Positions 10,202 through 19,401 of a stretch of 64,000 nucleotides of DNA are shown here, piece after piece. The translations under genes and the position numbers were made by a program. The DNA lies in the NCBI RefSeq assembly GCF_016888135.1, contig NZ_JACSWB010000217.1, positions 181,850 to 245,849 of the forward strand, read 5' to 3'. The notes beneath the pieces are model-generated. The model saw only the letters and a program-made list of their open reading frames with translations, was not told the origin of the DNA and made no database searches. Origin of the DNA: Leptolyngbya sp. CCY15150 (GTDB lineage Bacteria; Cyanobacteriota; Cyanobacteriia; RECH01). How positions within the stretch are numbered: the stretch's first letter is position 1; each line of letters begins with the position of its first letter.

Positions 10202-10703
10202 AGGTATGAACTCTAGTGTGATGTTCTCAATGACAGTGCTAGGGAAGGAAAGAGCGATCGCTCCATACCCCTCCACGACACAATTCAGGATGCGAACTTG
10301 AGAATTCTAGACGCTGTCCTGTAGGCCAACCGGGAGACCAACATGGCTGAGTTCGTCAATGGAAAACGAACGTGGTTGCTAGAATAGCCGCCCATCAATA
10401 GCTTCACGTCTAAAAACTATCGAGTGATGAGGATCCGACGGTGGTACGCTAACAACCCTGCCTCCAATCTAGAGGCACTATGGGGGGATACCGGCAATAG
10501 CTTGTAAATTTCTTCAGGTTTGGGTGTGCTAAGAACGAAAAATCGTCCTCGTCTACCTCGGCATGACTGGATGCATCCCTCGGTTTCCATCACTCCCTTG
10601 GCTATAGATGTAGACCATTGCAGCGCGATCGCCATCTACCGCAGGGTGGGGATTGTCCCGTACACAGCCCATGTGCAACCCCTTGAGGAGCTAGAATCCC
10701 CAC
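10202..10703. other. intergenic region upstream of xfp
   Basis: About 500 bases between xfp and leuD. Small open frames on both strands here lack ribosome-binding sites and recognisable sequence, and I see no tRNA. It should hold the xfp promoter. Nothing else was identified. Confidence 0.4.
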
Positions 10704-10734
10704 AAGAAAACCGTCCTGGGTTCACCAAGACGGT
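10704..10734 (-). terminator. intrinsic terminator after leuD
   Basis: On the minus strand ACCGTC pairs with GACGGT (10729-10734 with 10710-10715), extended by TTGG/CCAG near the loop, followed by TTTTCTT. It lies 70 bases after the leuD stop, in the right direction to end the leuC-leuD transcript. Confidence 0.75.
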
Positions 10735-10803
10735 CAGCAATGGGACAAAATTAAGCAGCGGCTGCGAGACTCCCTTCAAGAACTCCCACCGGCTGCCTGA
10801 GGA

Positions 10804-11397
<594 letters not shown>

Positions 11398-11460
11398 GGA
11401 CGAAAGTCTCCAGTGGGATAAATGTGGGAACGACAAGCGGGGATCAAGGCCGGGCAGTCG

Positions 11461-12864
11461 CTACAGGACGCTGCGCACATCGGTAACATGGCCAGCGATC
11501 GCTGCCGCTGCCACCATCGCCGGACTCATCAAGAGCGTGCGTCCTGAGGATGATCCCTGCCGTCCTTTGAAGTTGCGGTTGGAGGACGAGGCGCTAATTT
11601 GTGCGCCCTGGAGCTTGTCGGGGTTCATGGCTAGACACATGGAACAGCCGGGTTCACGCCATTCAAACCCCGCATTCACAAACACATCATGGAGACCTTC
11701 CGCCTCCGCCTGTTGCTTCACCCGCTCCGAGCCGGGGACGACAAAGGCCTTGACGGAAGCAGCTACCCGCTTGCCCTTGGCCACCTTAGCGGCTTCCCGC
11801 AGGTCTTCGATGCGGCCGTTGGTGCAGCTACCGATAAAGCAAACGTCAATGGCCGTACCTTGGATAGGAGTGCCAGGTTGGAGCTTCATATATTGATAGG
11901 CTTCCTGCGCGATCGCCCGTTCGTCTTCCGGCATGGTGTCTGGCGTGGGGATCGGTTCGCTGACGCCAATCCCTTGCCCCGGCGTGATCCCCCAGGTGAC
12001 CGTCGGTTCAATCTCCGCTGCATCGAAGACCACCACATCGTCGTACTGGGCATCGGCATCACTGCGCAGACCGTTCCACCAGGCCACGGCTTGATCCCAG
12101 GCTTCGCCCTTGGGGGCAAAGTCCCGTCCCTTGAGGTAGTCGTAGGTGGTCTGATCGGGATTGATGTAGCCGCAGCGAGCGCCACCCTCAATGGCCATGT
12201 TGCACACGGTCATGCGCTCTTCCATGGACATCTGTTCAAACGTAGTACCGGCGTATTCGTAGGCATAGCCCACACCGCCCTTAACACCGAGCTTACGGAT
12301 GATGTGGAGAATCACATCCTTGGCATAGACCCCCGGATTCAGGGTGCCATTGACCTCCACCCGCCGCACCTTCAGCTTCGACAGGGCCAAGGTTTGGGAC
12401 GCCAACACATCTCGCACTTGACTGGTGCCAATACCAAAGGCGATCGCCCCGAAGGCTCCGTGGGTGGAGGTGTGGCTATCTCCGCAGGCAATGGTCATAC
12501 CGGGCTGGGTCAACCCCTGCTCTGGGGCAATCACATGGACGATGCCCTGGTTGCCGGACTTGACGTTATAAAACGTGATGCCGTTGTCGGTGGCATTGCG
12601 TTCGATGGCCTGCATCATCTCTTCCGCCAAGGTGTCTACAAAGGGACGGGCTTGGTTTTCCGTAGGGACAATGTGATCCACGGTGGCAACGGTGCGATCG
12701 GGGAAGAGAACCTTGAGGCCGCGATCGCGCAGCATGGCGAAAGCTTGGGGACTGGTGACCTCGTGGATCAGGTGCAGTCCAATAAAAAGCTGTGTTTGAC
12801 CGGAGGGCAAAGTGCCCACGGTATGTAAGTCCCAAACGTTATCGAAGAGAGTGCCTGCGCTCAT
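11461..12864 (-). CDS. leuC: 3-isopropylmalate dehydratase large subunit
   Basis: A 467-residue aconitase-family protein. The 4Fe-4S ligands are visible in [15 protein letters not shown] and in [13 protein letters not shown], and the substrate region [21 protein letters not shown] is intact. With LeuD it isomerises isopropylmalate in the cytoplasm. The gene is divergent from a LysR regulator across a 142-base gap containing a small palindrome, an arrangement that suggests LysR control of leucine synthesis, though the regulator's ligand is unknown. Confidence 0.97.
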   Translation of the reverse strand: MSAGTLFDNVWDLHTVGTLPSGQTQLFIGLHLIHEVTSPQAFAMLRDRGLKVLFPDRTVATVDHIVPTENQARPFVDTLAEEMMQAIERNATDNGITFYNVKSGNQGIVHVIAPEQGLTQPGMTIACGDSHTSTHGAFGAIAFGIGTSQVRDVLASQTLALSKLKVRRVEVNGTLNPGVYAKDVILHIIRKLGVKGGVGYAYEYAGTTFEQMSMEERMTVCNMAIEGGARCGYINPDQTTYDYLKGRDFAPKGEAWDQAVAWWNGLRSDADAQYDDVVVFDAAEIEPTVTWGITPGQGIGVSEPIPTPDTMPEDERAIAQEAYQYMKLQPGTPIQGTAIDVCFIGSCTNGRIEDLREAAKVAKGKRVAASVKAFVVPGSERVKQQAEAEGLHDVFVNAGFEWREPGCSMCLAMNPDKLQGAQISASSSNRNFKGRQGSSSGRTLLMSPAMVAAAAIAGHVTDVRSVL

Positions 12865-12937
12865 GGCGATCGTCCTCTGAAGTGTCTATATCGGCGTACT
12901 TTCTACCCTAGAAGCGAATCCTAGAGATGTCCAATAT

Positions 12938-12953
12938 ATAGTTAGGGCACTAT
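12938..12953. promoter_or_regulatory. candidate LysR operator between leuC and the regulator
   Basis: Perfect inverted repeat ATAGT-(6)-ACTAT in the 142-base divergent intergenic region, containing a T-N11-A spacing (T at 12937, A at 12949) as is typical of LysR-type binding sites. Its location about 55 bases before the regulator and 75 bases before leuC fits autoregulation and control of leuCD. This is inference from position and symmetry only. Confidence 0.4.
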
Positions 12954-13006
12954 TCATACTTAAAACATATGAGTCTTCTCCCAGCCAGATTATCTCCAGC
13001 CAAACC

Positions 13007-13891
13007 ATGATTGAATTTCGACATCTGCGCTATTTCGTCGCCGTGGCGGAAGAACTCCACTTTGGGCGGGCCGCCGAGCGACTGCACATGGCCCAGCCGC
13101 CCCTGAGTCAGCAAATCCGCCAACTTGAGGAGCAGCTTGGCTTTCAGGTGTTTCATCGCACCAAGCGCCGGGTGACGCTCACCGAGGCGGGGCAGGTATT
13201 TTTGGAGCACAGTCAGGATTTGTTGCAGCAGCTTGAGCGGGCGGTGGAAGCGGGGCGTCAGGCCAGCCGTGGGGAAGTGGGTCAGTTGGCGATCGGCTTT
13301 GTGAGTTCTGCCACCTACAACGTGCTGCCGATGATCCTGCATGAATTTCGCGATCGCTTCCCCCAGGTCAACCTCACGCTGCGGGAACTGACGACCGATC
13401 AACAGGTGCGCTGGCTGGCGGAAAATCGTCTCGACGTCGGCTTCATTCGCCCGCCCATCGACGATGCTCAGCTTAAAACCCAGGTGATTTTGCAGGAACC
13501 GCTGGTGGTGGCTCTGCCAGTTCACCATCCCCTGGCTGCCCAAGCGGCCATTCCCCTAAAATCCCTGGCGGGGGAATCGTTTATTCTCTTTCCCCGCCGC
13601 CTAGCTCCCGGTCTGTATGACCAGGTGATTAGCCTCTGCCAATCGGCGGACTTTAGCCCCAAGGTGGTTCAAGAAGCCATCCAAATGCAGACCATTGTCA
13701 GCCTGGTGGCCGCCCGGATGGGCGTGGCGATCGTACCGATATCCATCCAGCATTTGGGGCGCACCGGCGTGGTCTATCGACCCCTGCAAGAAGCAACCCC
13801 CCAGGCAGCGATCGCCCTCCTCTGGCATCCAGACCAACTCACCCCCGTCAGCCAGCAGTTTCTAGACATGGTTCACCGCTTGACCCATTAG
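13007..13891 (+). CDS. LysR-family transcriptional regulator
   Basis: A 294-residue protein. Residues 1-60 form the winged helix-turn-helix (HLRYFVAVAEELHFGRAAERLHMAQPPLSQQIRQLE in parts), followed by a linker and a type-2 periplasmic-binding-fold effector domain starting with GQLAIGFVSSATYNVLP. The N-terminal sequence is closest in style to the CatR/BenM branch, but the inducer cannot be predicted. Divergent from leuC, it is the obvious candidate regulator of leuCD. Its stop overlaps the stop of the opposing histidine kinase gene by a few bases (convergent genes). Confidence 0.92.
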   Translation: MIEFRHLRYFVAVAEELHFGRAAERLHMAQPPLSQQIRQLEEQLGFQVFHRTKRRVTLTEAGQVFLEHSQDLLQQLERAVEAGRQASRGEVGQLAIGFVSSATYNVLPMILHEFRDRFPQVNLTLRELTTDQQVRWLAENRLDVGFIRPPIDDAQLKTQVILQEPLVVALPVHHPLAAQAAIPLKSLAGESFILFPRRLAPGLYDQVISLCQSADFSPKVVQEAIQMQTIVSLVAARMGVAIVPISIQHLGRTGVVYRPLQEATPQAAIALLWHPDQLTPVSQQFLDMVHRLTH

Positions 13892-15954
13892 GTTTCGCTT
13901 GATCCCATGCCATAGATCGGCAAATCCAGGGTGATCTGGGTGCCATGCTGGGGGGTAGACTGCAGACCAATATGCCCTCGATGTTGATGCACGATGGTTT
14001 GATAGCTGACGGTGAGCCCCAGACCTGTACCTCGCCCCACATCTTTGGTGGTGAAAAAGGGATCAAAGATGCGGGTTTGGTGTTCTGGCGCGATGCCCGG
14101 GCCGTTGTCAGCGATCGCAATCCGCATCCAAGTCTGGCCGGTTTCGCGATCGGAGTAGAGCGCTGTGGAGATATCAATAAACTTGGGGCTCTGGGACGGC
14201 AGATCGGCTAGGGCATCGAGGGCATTGCCGACAATATTCACAAACACTTGATTCAGCAATTGGGGATAGCATTCTATCCAGGGCAGGTCGCCATAATGCC
14301 GCCGCACCGTCACATCAAGGGGAATCTGGCTTTTGAGGATATCCAGAGCGGTGTCTAGACTATCGTGCAGGTCAGCCAGCTTCCATTCCGCTTCATCCAG
14401 CCGGACAAACCGCCGTAGGGACAGGACAATCTGGCGAATGCGCTCCGCCCCAGTTTGCATCGACCGCAGGGTGTCGGGTAGATCTCGCAGCAGAAAGTCT
14501 AGATCGAGGTCGTCGATCAGCGATCGCAGTTCCTCATCTTCAGGGGTGCGATCGCGGTAGAGCTGCACCAGTTGCATCAATCCCTCCACATACTTCTCCA
14601 CGTGGGGAATGTTGCCGTAGATGAAGCTCACCGGGTTGTTAATCTCATGGGCTACCCCTGCCACCATCCGCCCTAGGCTAGACATTTTCTCACTTTGGAT
14701 GAGCTGGGCCTGGGTATGCTGCAGATCCAGCAACGTTTGGCTAAGCTGCTGAGCTTGGGCGCGACTGGTTTCAGCCTGCTGCTGCACCTGGGTGTAGAGA
14801 TAAGCCTGCTGGATGGAAATGGCGAGTTGATCCGCCACCGCCTGGGCCAGTTCTTGGTCGTCTTTTGACCAATAGCGCACATGGCTGCACTGGTTGATGT
14901 ACAAAATGGCGTGGAGACGCTCCTTGGTTTGCACCGGCACCATCAGGGCAGAGCGAATTTGGGCATCCTGATACTCGGGATTGCAGTCCCCAATGCGCGG
15001 ATCCTGGGCTACATCGGTGATCACCACCCGCTGCCGATGTTCGGTCACCCAGCGGGTGATCGGCCCGTTGGTGTCAAAGTCCTGAATCGACGGCAAAAAG
15101 GGCGGACGGCAGACTTCAAAGAGGTAGTGTTGGCGACAAACGTTGCCAATGCGCTCGGTATCCGGCAGGCTTTGGAACAACTGAGAGGTTTCATCTGGCG
15201 GGTTGACCAAATGCACCAGGCAGCGATCGCTACCGATGGCATCCATAACCTGGGTAATAGTCTGGGACAGCACCAAGCGTAGATCCAAACTTTGACGCGT
15301 TTGATTGGTGATGTAGTTCACCACCTGCTCTCGCCGCGCCTGTTTTTGGATGGTTTCGTAGAGCTGCGCTTGGTAAATAGCCACCTCAAGCTGCTGGGCA
15401 ATGGTTTGAATCAGATCCAAATCGGCATTGCTCAAGGGCGTACTGCAGGGCCCCAGGGCCGCAATAAACCCCAGGGCATTGGCCTGCCCCTTCACCGGCA
15501 CCAGCAAATTCACCGGCTGCCCCAACACATCCCAGCGCGGTAGATGGGGCGATCGCATTTGAATAAACGGACGACTCAACAGCCCTTGTCCGTGGGATGA
15601 GGACGTTGTGAACCCCGCCGCAAATTCCCCTTTGCGCACCAAGGTCGCCGCACTGCCAAAGCGAGCGAGGGGATAGTCGCCCACGAGAGAAGGATGCTCA
15701 GACGGCTGGGTTTGGCAAACCACTTGAATGCGCTGGATATCTTTGAAATACCAGAAAAATATGCAGGACTCGACCCCCAACAAGTCGGAGATTTCATCGA
15801 CAGCCGTTTGCAGCACCACATTCAGCTCTAGAGAGCCGCGAATGCGATCGAGAATGCGACGCAGGGATTGACTTTGCTGCGCGGAGGGAGAAGATCCAGA
15901 CACCAAAATATTCTTAAGCTGGTGGAGAAATAAAAGCACGGTCGTCAGCAGCAC
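13888..15954 (-). CDS. GAF-GAF sensor histidine kinase
   Basis: A 688-residue kinase. A short hydrophobic N-terminus (1-10) is followed by two GAF domains (about 35-195 and 215-385), a helical linker, a HisKA H-box GVAHEINNPVSF with His436, and an HATPase domain with N577 (IVGNALDALAD), DNGPGI (616-621) and GTGLGL (642-647). Neither GAF domain shows the CH chromophore motif of phytochromes, so sensing of a small molecule or redox state is likelier than light; this is inference. No response regulator gene is adjacent, so it is an orphan kinase. It converges on the LysR gene and has a 770-base upstream gap. Confidence 0.93.
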   Translation of the reverse strand: MLLTTVLLFLHQLKNILVSGSSPSAQQSQSLRRILDRIRGSLELNVVLQTAVDEISDLLGVESCIFFWYFKDIQRIQVVCQTQPSEHPSLVGDYPLARFGSAATLVRKGEFAAGFTTSSSHGQGLLSRPFIQMRSPHLPRWDVLGQPVNLLVPVKGQANALGFIAALGPCSTPLSNADLDLIQTIAQQLEVAIYQAQLYETIQKQARREQVVNYITNQTRQSLDLRLVLSQTITQVMDAIGSDRCLVHLVNPPDETSQLFQSLPDTERIGNVCRQHYLFEVCRPPFLPSIQDFDTNGPITRWVTEHRQRVVITDVAQDPRIGDCNPEYQDAQIRSALMVPVQTKERLHAILYINQCSHVRYWSKDDQELAQAVADQLAISIQQAYLYTQVQQQAETSRAQAQQLSQTLLDLQHTQAQLIQSEKMSSLGRMVAGVAHEINNPVSFIYGNIPHVEKYVEGLMQLVQLYRDRTPEDEELRSLIDDLDLDFLLRDLPDTLRSMQTGAERIRQIVLSLRRFVRLDEAEWKLADLHDSLDTALDILKSQIPLDVTVRRHYGDLPWIECYPQLLNQVFVNIVGNALDALADLPSQSPKFIDISTALYSDRETGQTWMRIAIADNGPGIAPEHQTRIFDPFFTTKDVGRGTGLGLTVSYQTIVHQHRGHIGLQSTPQHGTQITLDLPIYGMGSSET

Positions 15955-16527
15955 AGATGCTCAAAACAGGGGTGAACAGAATCAATGGCGTTTGACTAGC
16001 CAACCAGAGGAAGCCAGTCTCATCTGACCGCTCCATGAATAATCGGCAAATCGTAAGGACGGCAAACCACCGGGGGAGGCGATTCTACTCAATCCAGCAT
16101 CGGAGAAATCCAGCACCAGAGAAGGGAGCTCACGGTTGAAAGCCCTGAGATGGAACGGTAGATCAACACCTCAGGAATCCTTATACCTCTCTAGGGCAAG
16201 AGCAATGAATGGTTTCAGGCGAATGAAAGATGTCGGATGGACGACGTTGGAAGGTGGGTTGCCTGCGTCAGAATCCTTGCCTAACGCCAGGCCACTGAGC
16301 CTATCCTTCAAAATGAATACGAACTGTTCACACGATTGCACCGACCCCGGACAACGATCCCAATTCTCGGGGAATTCTATGACAGATTGACTGCGCCACA
16401 CCCTGAAACGTTGCCGGCACAAGCTTTTACCCTAGCCATCTCCCAAGGCAATAGACTACCTCCTTGAGCTAGCCCTAGTCTTAGGACAACAACTTTTGCT
16501 TGCTTGGCTGATTTTATCAAACTGCAC
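15955..16527. other. intergenic region, no gene seen
   Basis: Non-coding by eye: short open frames lack start contexts and family resemblance. It contains the promoter side of the GAF-GAF kinase and leads into the GATCAC array at 16528-16655. Confidence 0.4.
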
Positions 16528-16655
16528 GTGATTAAGATCACTCTCGACACTGTACCAAGATCACTTAAGTCATCCAGTCTAGATCACTACAAAATCATGA
16601 TTTGATCACGCCATTTTGACTAGAGGATCACCGGTAAGTTCACTGAGACATCACA
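16528..16655 (+). repeat. phased array of GATCAC elements with a CRP-like palindrome
   Basis: GATCAC occurs at 16536, 16559, 16582, 16604 and 16626, and a degenerate CATCAC at 16649, giving spacings of 23, 23, 22, 22 and 23 bases. The first three copies read AGATCACT in full. The sequence between the copies is not conserved, so this is a set of protein-binding-like sites, not a simple tandem repeat. The first copy is also the right arm of GTGA-(6)-TCAC (16528-16541), the core of a CRP-type cAMP-receptor site. The array ends about 70 bases before the small gene at 16724. The cognate protein is unknown. Confidence 0.75.
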
Positions 16656-16723
16656 GCGCCTTCATCCAATATCTACGATACTTACGAGTATGAAGCCCCC
16701 AAAGCAATCAGGACACTCAGATC

Positions 16724-16927
16724 ATGCATACTCAACCTCAGATGCACTTTACGTCCCTCGAACAAATTATTCAGCGCATTTTTGAAACTCGCTGTATCAC
16801 GCGTCTCGATCAACAGCAGTTTATGAGCATGGTACGGTCAGCCGGAGCGATCGCCCCCCAAGACCAAGCGCTGATTAACCGAGTGTTTGATGCCCTGCGC
16901 CATGGACGGTTGAAAGTAACCGACTAA
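16724..16927 (+). CDS. small conserved-looking protein of unknown function (67 aa)
   Basis: ATG at 16724 gives 67 residues, MHTQPQMHFTSLEQI onward, ending HGRLKVTD. It is predicted mostly helical, with no signal peptide, membrane segment or cysteine cluster apart from one Cys; the pattern TSLEQIIQRIFETRCITRLDQQQFM and ALINRVFDALRHGRLKV looks like a compact helical bundle, and small proteins of this kind recur in cyanobacteria, but I cannot attach a function. Its striking feature is the upstream control region: six GATCAC-type elements at two-helical-turn spacing. It stands alone, with codA 122 bases downstream in the same direction. Confidence 0.75.
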   Translation: MHTQPQMHFTSLEQIIQRIFETRCITRLDQQQFMSMVRSAGAIAPQDQALINRVFDALRHGRLKVTD

Positions 16928-17049
16928 CTTGGACAGCGCCGCCATCCACTAGGCTAGACCGACGGGTATCAGAGTTGCCCACCTAGCAATCGAAAAGATG
17001 GTAGATTCTGATTCAACTTCACGTACCAGCGCGCTCTGGGAGGTACACC

Positions 17050-18342
17050 TTGAATCAGTCTGCGTCAGCCTCTACCCCGACCTCTACCCCAACCTACGAC
17101 ATCCTGCTCCGCCAGGGATGTCTACTCCACCCCGATCGCCCCTCAGAGGTCGTCGATCTAGGCATTCGTGATGGACAGATTGCCGCGATTGCCTCCCAGA
17201 TCGACGGCACTGCGATGACAGAGCTGGATGTGACCGGCCAGGTGATCAGTCCGCCCTTGGTGGAATCCCATGTTCATCTTGACTCTGCCCGCACCATTGG
17301 CAACCCCCGCTGGAATCAAAGCGGCACCTTGTTTGAAGGCATTGATATTTGGAGCGATCGCAAAAAGACGCTGACTGTTGATGAGGTGTGCGATCGGGCT
17401 GTAGGCACCCTCAAGCAGCAGGCACTGCAGGGGGTGCTGTTTGTGCGCAGTCACGCGGATGTCAGTGAACCCACCCTCACGGCCCTACAAGGATTATTGG
17501 CTGCTCGGGAGCAGGTGAAGGATTGGATGACGCTGCAGGTGGTGGCATTTCCCCAGGATGGCATCTACAGCCAGCCGAAAAATAATGACCTCATGGAGGA
17601 AGCCATGAAGCTGGGGGCTGATGCGGTGGGCGGCATTCCCCACTATGAACTCACGCGGGAAGATGGGGTGCAGTCGGTGCATCGCATCTTTGACCTGGCG
17701 GAACGCTACGATCGCTTAATTGATGTCCACTGTGATGAAATCGACGACGACCAGGCCCGCTTTTTAGAAGTCATGGCCGCCTGTGCCATTCGTCGCGGCA
17801 ATGGCCCGAAGGTCACCGCTAGCCACACCACCGCCTTTAGCTCCTACAACAATGCCTATGCCATGAAGCTCCTAGGCTTTTTGCAGCGCGCCCAAATCAA
17901 CTTTGTCTCCAACCCGTTAATTAACATCACCCTCCAAGGCCGTACCGACAACCACCCCAAACGGCGCGGCGTGACGCGGGTGAAGGAGCTATGGCAGTTA
18001 GGGCTCAATGTCAGCCTGGGTCATGACTGCATCCAAGATCCTTGGTACAGCTTGGGTACCGGCAATATGCTAGATGTAGCCAGCATGGCGATCCATGTTT
18101 GCCACATGACCGGCCAAGCCGAAATCGATGCCTGCTACAACATGGTGACCTGGCATGGAGCCAAAACGCTGAATGTGGCGGATGACTATGGTCTAGAGGT
18201 GGGCAAACCGGCGAATGTGATTGTGCTAGCAGCCAGCGATCGCTACGATGCCATTTGCCGTCGTGCTACGGTGCAGTATGTGATCTCCCGTGGGCAGATG
18301 CTGGCCCAAACCCGTCCTCCCGAACCCCAGTGGTGCCAATGA
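17050..18342 (+). CDS. codA: cytosine deaminase family amidohydrolase
   Basis: A 430-residue amidohydrolase closely matching E. coli CodA along its length with a constant offset of 13 residues. Metal and catalytic residues are present: H74 and H76 (VESHVHLD), Q169 (VVAFPQDG), H227 and E230 (DVHCDEIDD), H259 (TASHTT) and D326 (LGHDC). The next residue, Cys327, replaces the Asp (D314 in E. coli) known to shape substrate preference, so cytosine as substrate is not certain; another pyrimidine-like ring is possible. TTG/GTG-rich start: the frame opens at TTG 17050 (LNQSASAS). Its stop overlaps the ATG of the DUF309 gene (ATGA), indicating co-translation. Confidence 0.9.
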   Translation: MNQSASASTPTSTPTYDILLRQGCLLHPDRPSEVVDLGIRDGQIAAIASQIDGTAMTELDVTGQVISPPLVESHVHLDSARTIGNPRWNQSGTLFEGIDIWSDRKKTLTVDEVCDRAVGTLKQQALQGVLFVRSHADVSEPTLTALQGLLAAREQVKDWMTLQVVAFPQDGIYSQPKNNDLMEEAMKLGADAVGGIPHYELTREDGVQSVHRIFDLAERYDRLIDVHCDEIDDDQARFLEVMAACAIRRGNGPKVTASHTTAFSSYNNAYAMKLLGFLQRAQINFVSNPLINITLQGRTDNHPKRRGVTRVKELWQLGLNVSLGHDCIQDPWYSLGTGNMLDVASMAIHVCHMTGQAEIDACYNMVTWHGAKTLNVADDYGLEVGKPANVIVLAASDRYDAICRRATVQYVISRGQMLAQTRPPEPQWCQ

Positions 18343-18740
18343 CTGATCCGATTCCCGCCGATTTTTGGCAAGGCGTTGACCAATTTAACCAAGGCGATTT
18401 CTATGCCTGCCACGACACCCTAGAGGCCATTTGGATGGAAGCGCCCCAGTACCAAAAGGGCTTCTACCAAGGGGTGTTGCAACTGGCGGTGGCGCTCTAC
18501 CACCTGAGTAACCATAACTGGCGGGGCACTGTCACGCTGCTGGGGGAGGGGGTGCATCGCCTAGCAGCTTACCCATCTGACTACGCTGAGATTGATGTGG
18601 CACAGTTGATGCACCAAAGTGCTGTCCTGCTGCGATCGCTTCAGGAATTGGGGCCGGATGAGGTAGAAGCGATCGCCCAGCAGGTGTTTCATCCTGTAGA
18701 CCCTGCCCAGTCTCTCTGCCCGGTGATTCAGCAAGTATAG
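18339..18740 (+). CDS. DUF309 family protein
   Basis: ATG at 18339 overlaps the codA stop (ATGA) and gives 133 residues. The pattern FWQGVDQFNQGDFYACHDTLEAIW with ...GFYQGVLQLAVALYHL is the DUF309 signature: a helical protein with a conserved Glu/His-rich face. Such proteins are common in cyanobacteria and their function is not known to me. Coupling to codA suggests a shared role or at least fixed stoichiometry. Start chosen because the frame upstream lies entirely inside codA. Confidence 0.88.
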   Translation: MTDPIPADFWQGVDQFNQGDFYACHDTLEAIWMEAPQYQKGFYQGVLQLAVALYHLSNHNWRGTVTLLGEGVHRLAAYPSDYAEIDVAQLMHQSAVLLRSLQELGPDEVEAIAQQVFHPVDPAQSLCPVIQQV

Positions 18741-18767
18741 ATTGATGAGTCGTTGTTAGGTAGCTGC

Positions 18768-19106
18768 TCAAGAGTTTAGCAATTGGCGAAGAGAGAATTC
18801 CAATGAAACCAGATCGTCTTGAATTGTTTGCCAAATGATAGACAAATTCACTTGAAAATACTCGTGAATCACAATATTTCGCATTCCACGCACATCGTCC
18901 CAAGGAATTTCAGGATGTGACGCCTCCAGCTCAGGTGGAATAACACGAACTGCTTCACCAATAATTGCAAGACTATACAAAACTGCACTGATTGTCTTTC
19001 GATCGTCTTGAAACTCATCGAACGTAAGCCCGTTGGTGAACTCTCGGATTTCAGCGATCGCGGCTAGTACGTCTCTTACTCTATTTTGCCAATCTCTAGA
19101 AGGCAC
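18768..19106 (-). CDS. hepT: HepT-like HEPN ribonuclease toxin (DUF86)
   Basis: Reads best from GTG 19106 (VPSRDWQNRVRDVLAAI), 112 residues, the usual HepT length; the open frame continues into mntA. The RX4HXY motif of HEPN RNases is intact: R76, H81 and Y83 in RNIVIHEYF. In the studied MntA-HepT systems this Tyr is AMPylated by the antitoxin to silence the RNase. The start overlaps the last 11 bases of mntA, so translation is coupled. This is a complete, apparently functional pair. Confidence 0.88.
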   Translation of the reverse strand: MPSRDWQNRVRDVLAAIAEIREFTNGLTFDEFQDDRKTISAVLYSLAIIGEAVRVIPPELEASHPEIPWDDVRGMRNIVIHEYFQVNLSIIWQTIQDDLVSLEFSLRQLLNS

Positions 19107-19401
19107 GAATCGCCTCCCGAAAAACGGGTTCTTGTAGATAAGGTTTGAGGGAGTCGGTCGTACCCAGATCAACGGAGCTCTCTAAAATCTCCTCTAGGTA
19201 TCGTTTCAAGCGCACAAAAGTAAATAACCCAACCGGACGATCAAACTCTACTAGTAGATCGACATCGCTGTCTGGTCGCGCTTCATCCCTTGCCACTGAA
19301 CCAAACAGCATCAGAGACTTCACGCCAAAACCCTTCAGTGTGCTTTGGTGCTTTGCTAGTAATGTAAGGGCTTCCTGTTTTCGCACTACCCAACCTGCCA
19401 C
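19096..19401 (-). CDS. mntA: MntA-like nucleotidyltransferase antitoxin
   Basis: A 101-residue minimal nucleotidyltransferase. The catalytic GSX10DXD motif is intact (G34-S35, D46 and D48 in FGSVARDEARPDSDVDLLV). In characterised pairs MntA transfers AMP to the HEPN toxin encoded next to it. Order antitoxin then toxin with an 11-base overlap is typical. It lies between the DUF309 gene (opposite strand) and a 378-base gap, so it looks like an independent cassette. Confidence 0.88.
   Translation of the reverse strand: MAGWVVRKQEALTLLAKHQSTLKGFGVKSLMLFGSVARDEARPDSDVDLLVEFDRPVGLFTFVRLKRYLEEILESSVDLGTTDSLKPYLQEPVFREAIRAF

Noticed and set aside
11689..12828. 379-codon open frame on the plus strand
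   Set aside because: Antisense shadow of leuC, whose Fe-S motifs are intact on the minus strand.
12950..13543. 197-codon open frame on the minus strand
   Set aside because: Antisense to the LysR gene with its clear helix-turn-helix; no recognisable motif.
13888..15954. Phytochrome-like photoreceptor
   Set aside because: Two GAF domains are present but no Cys-His chromophore attachment motif was seen in either.
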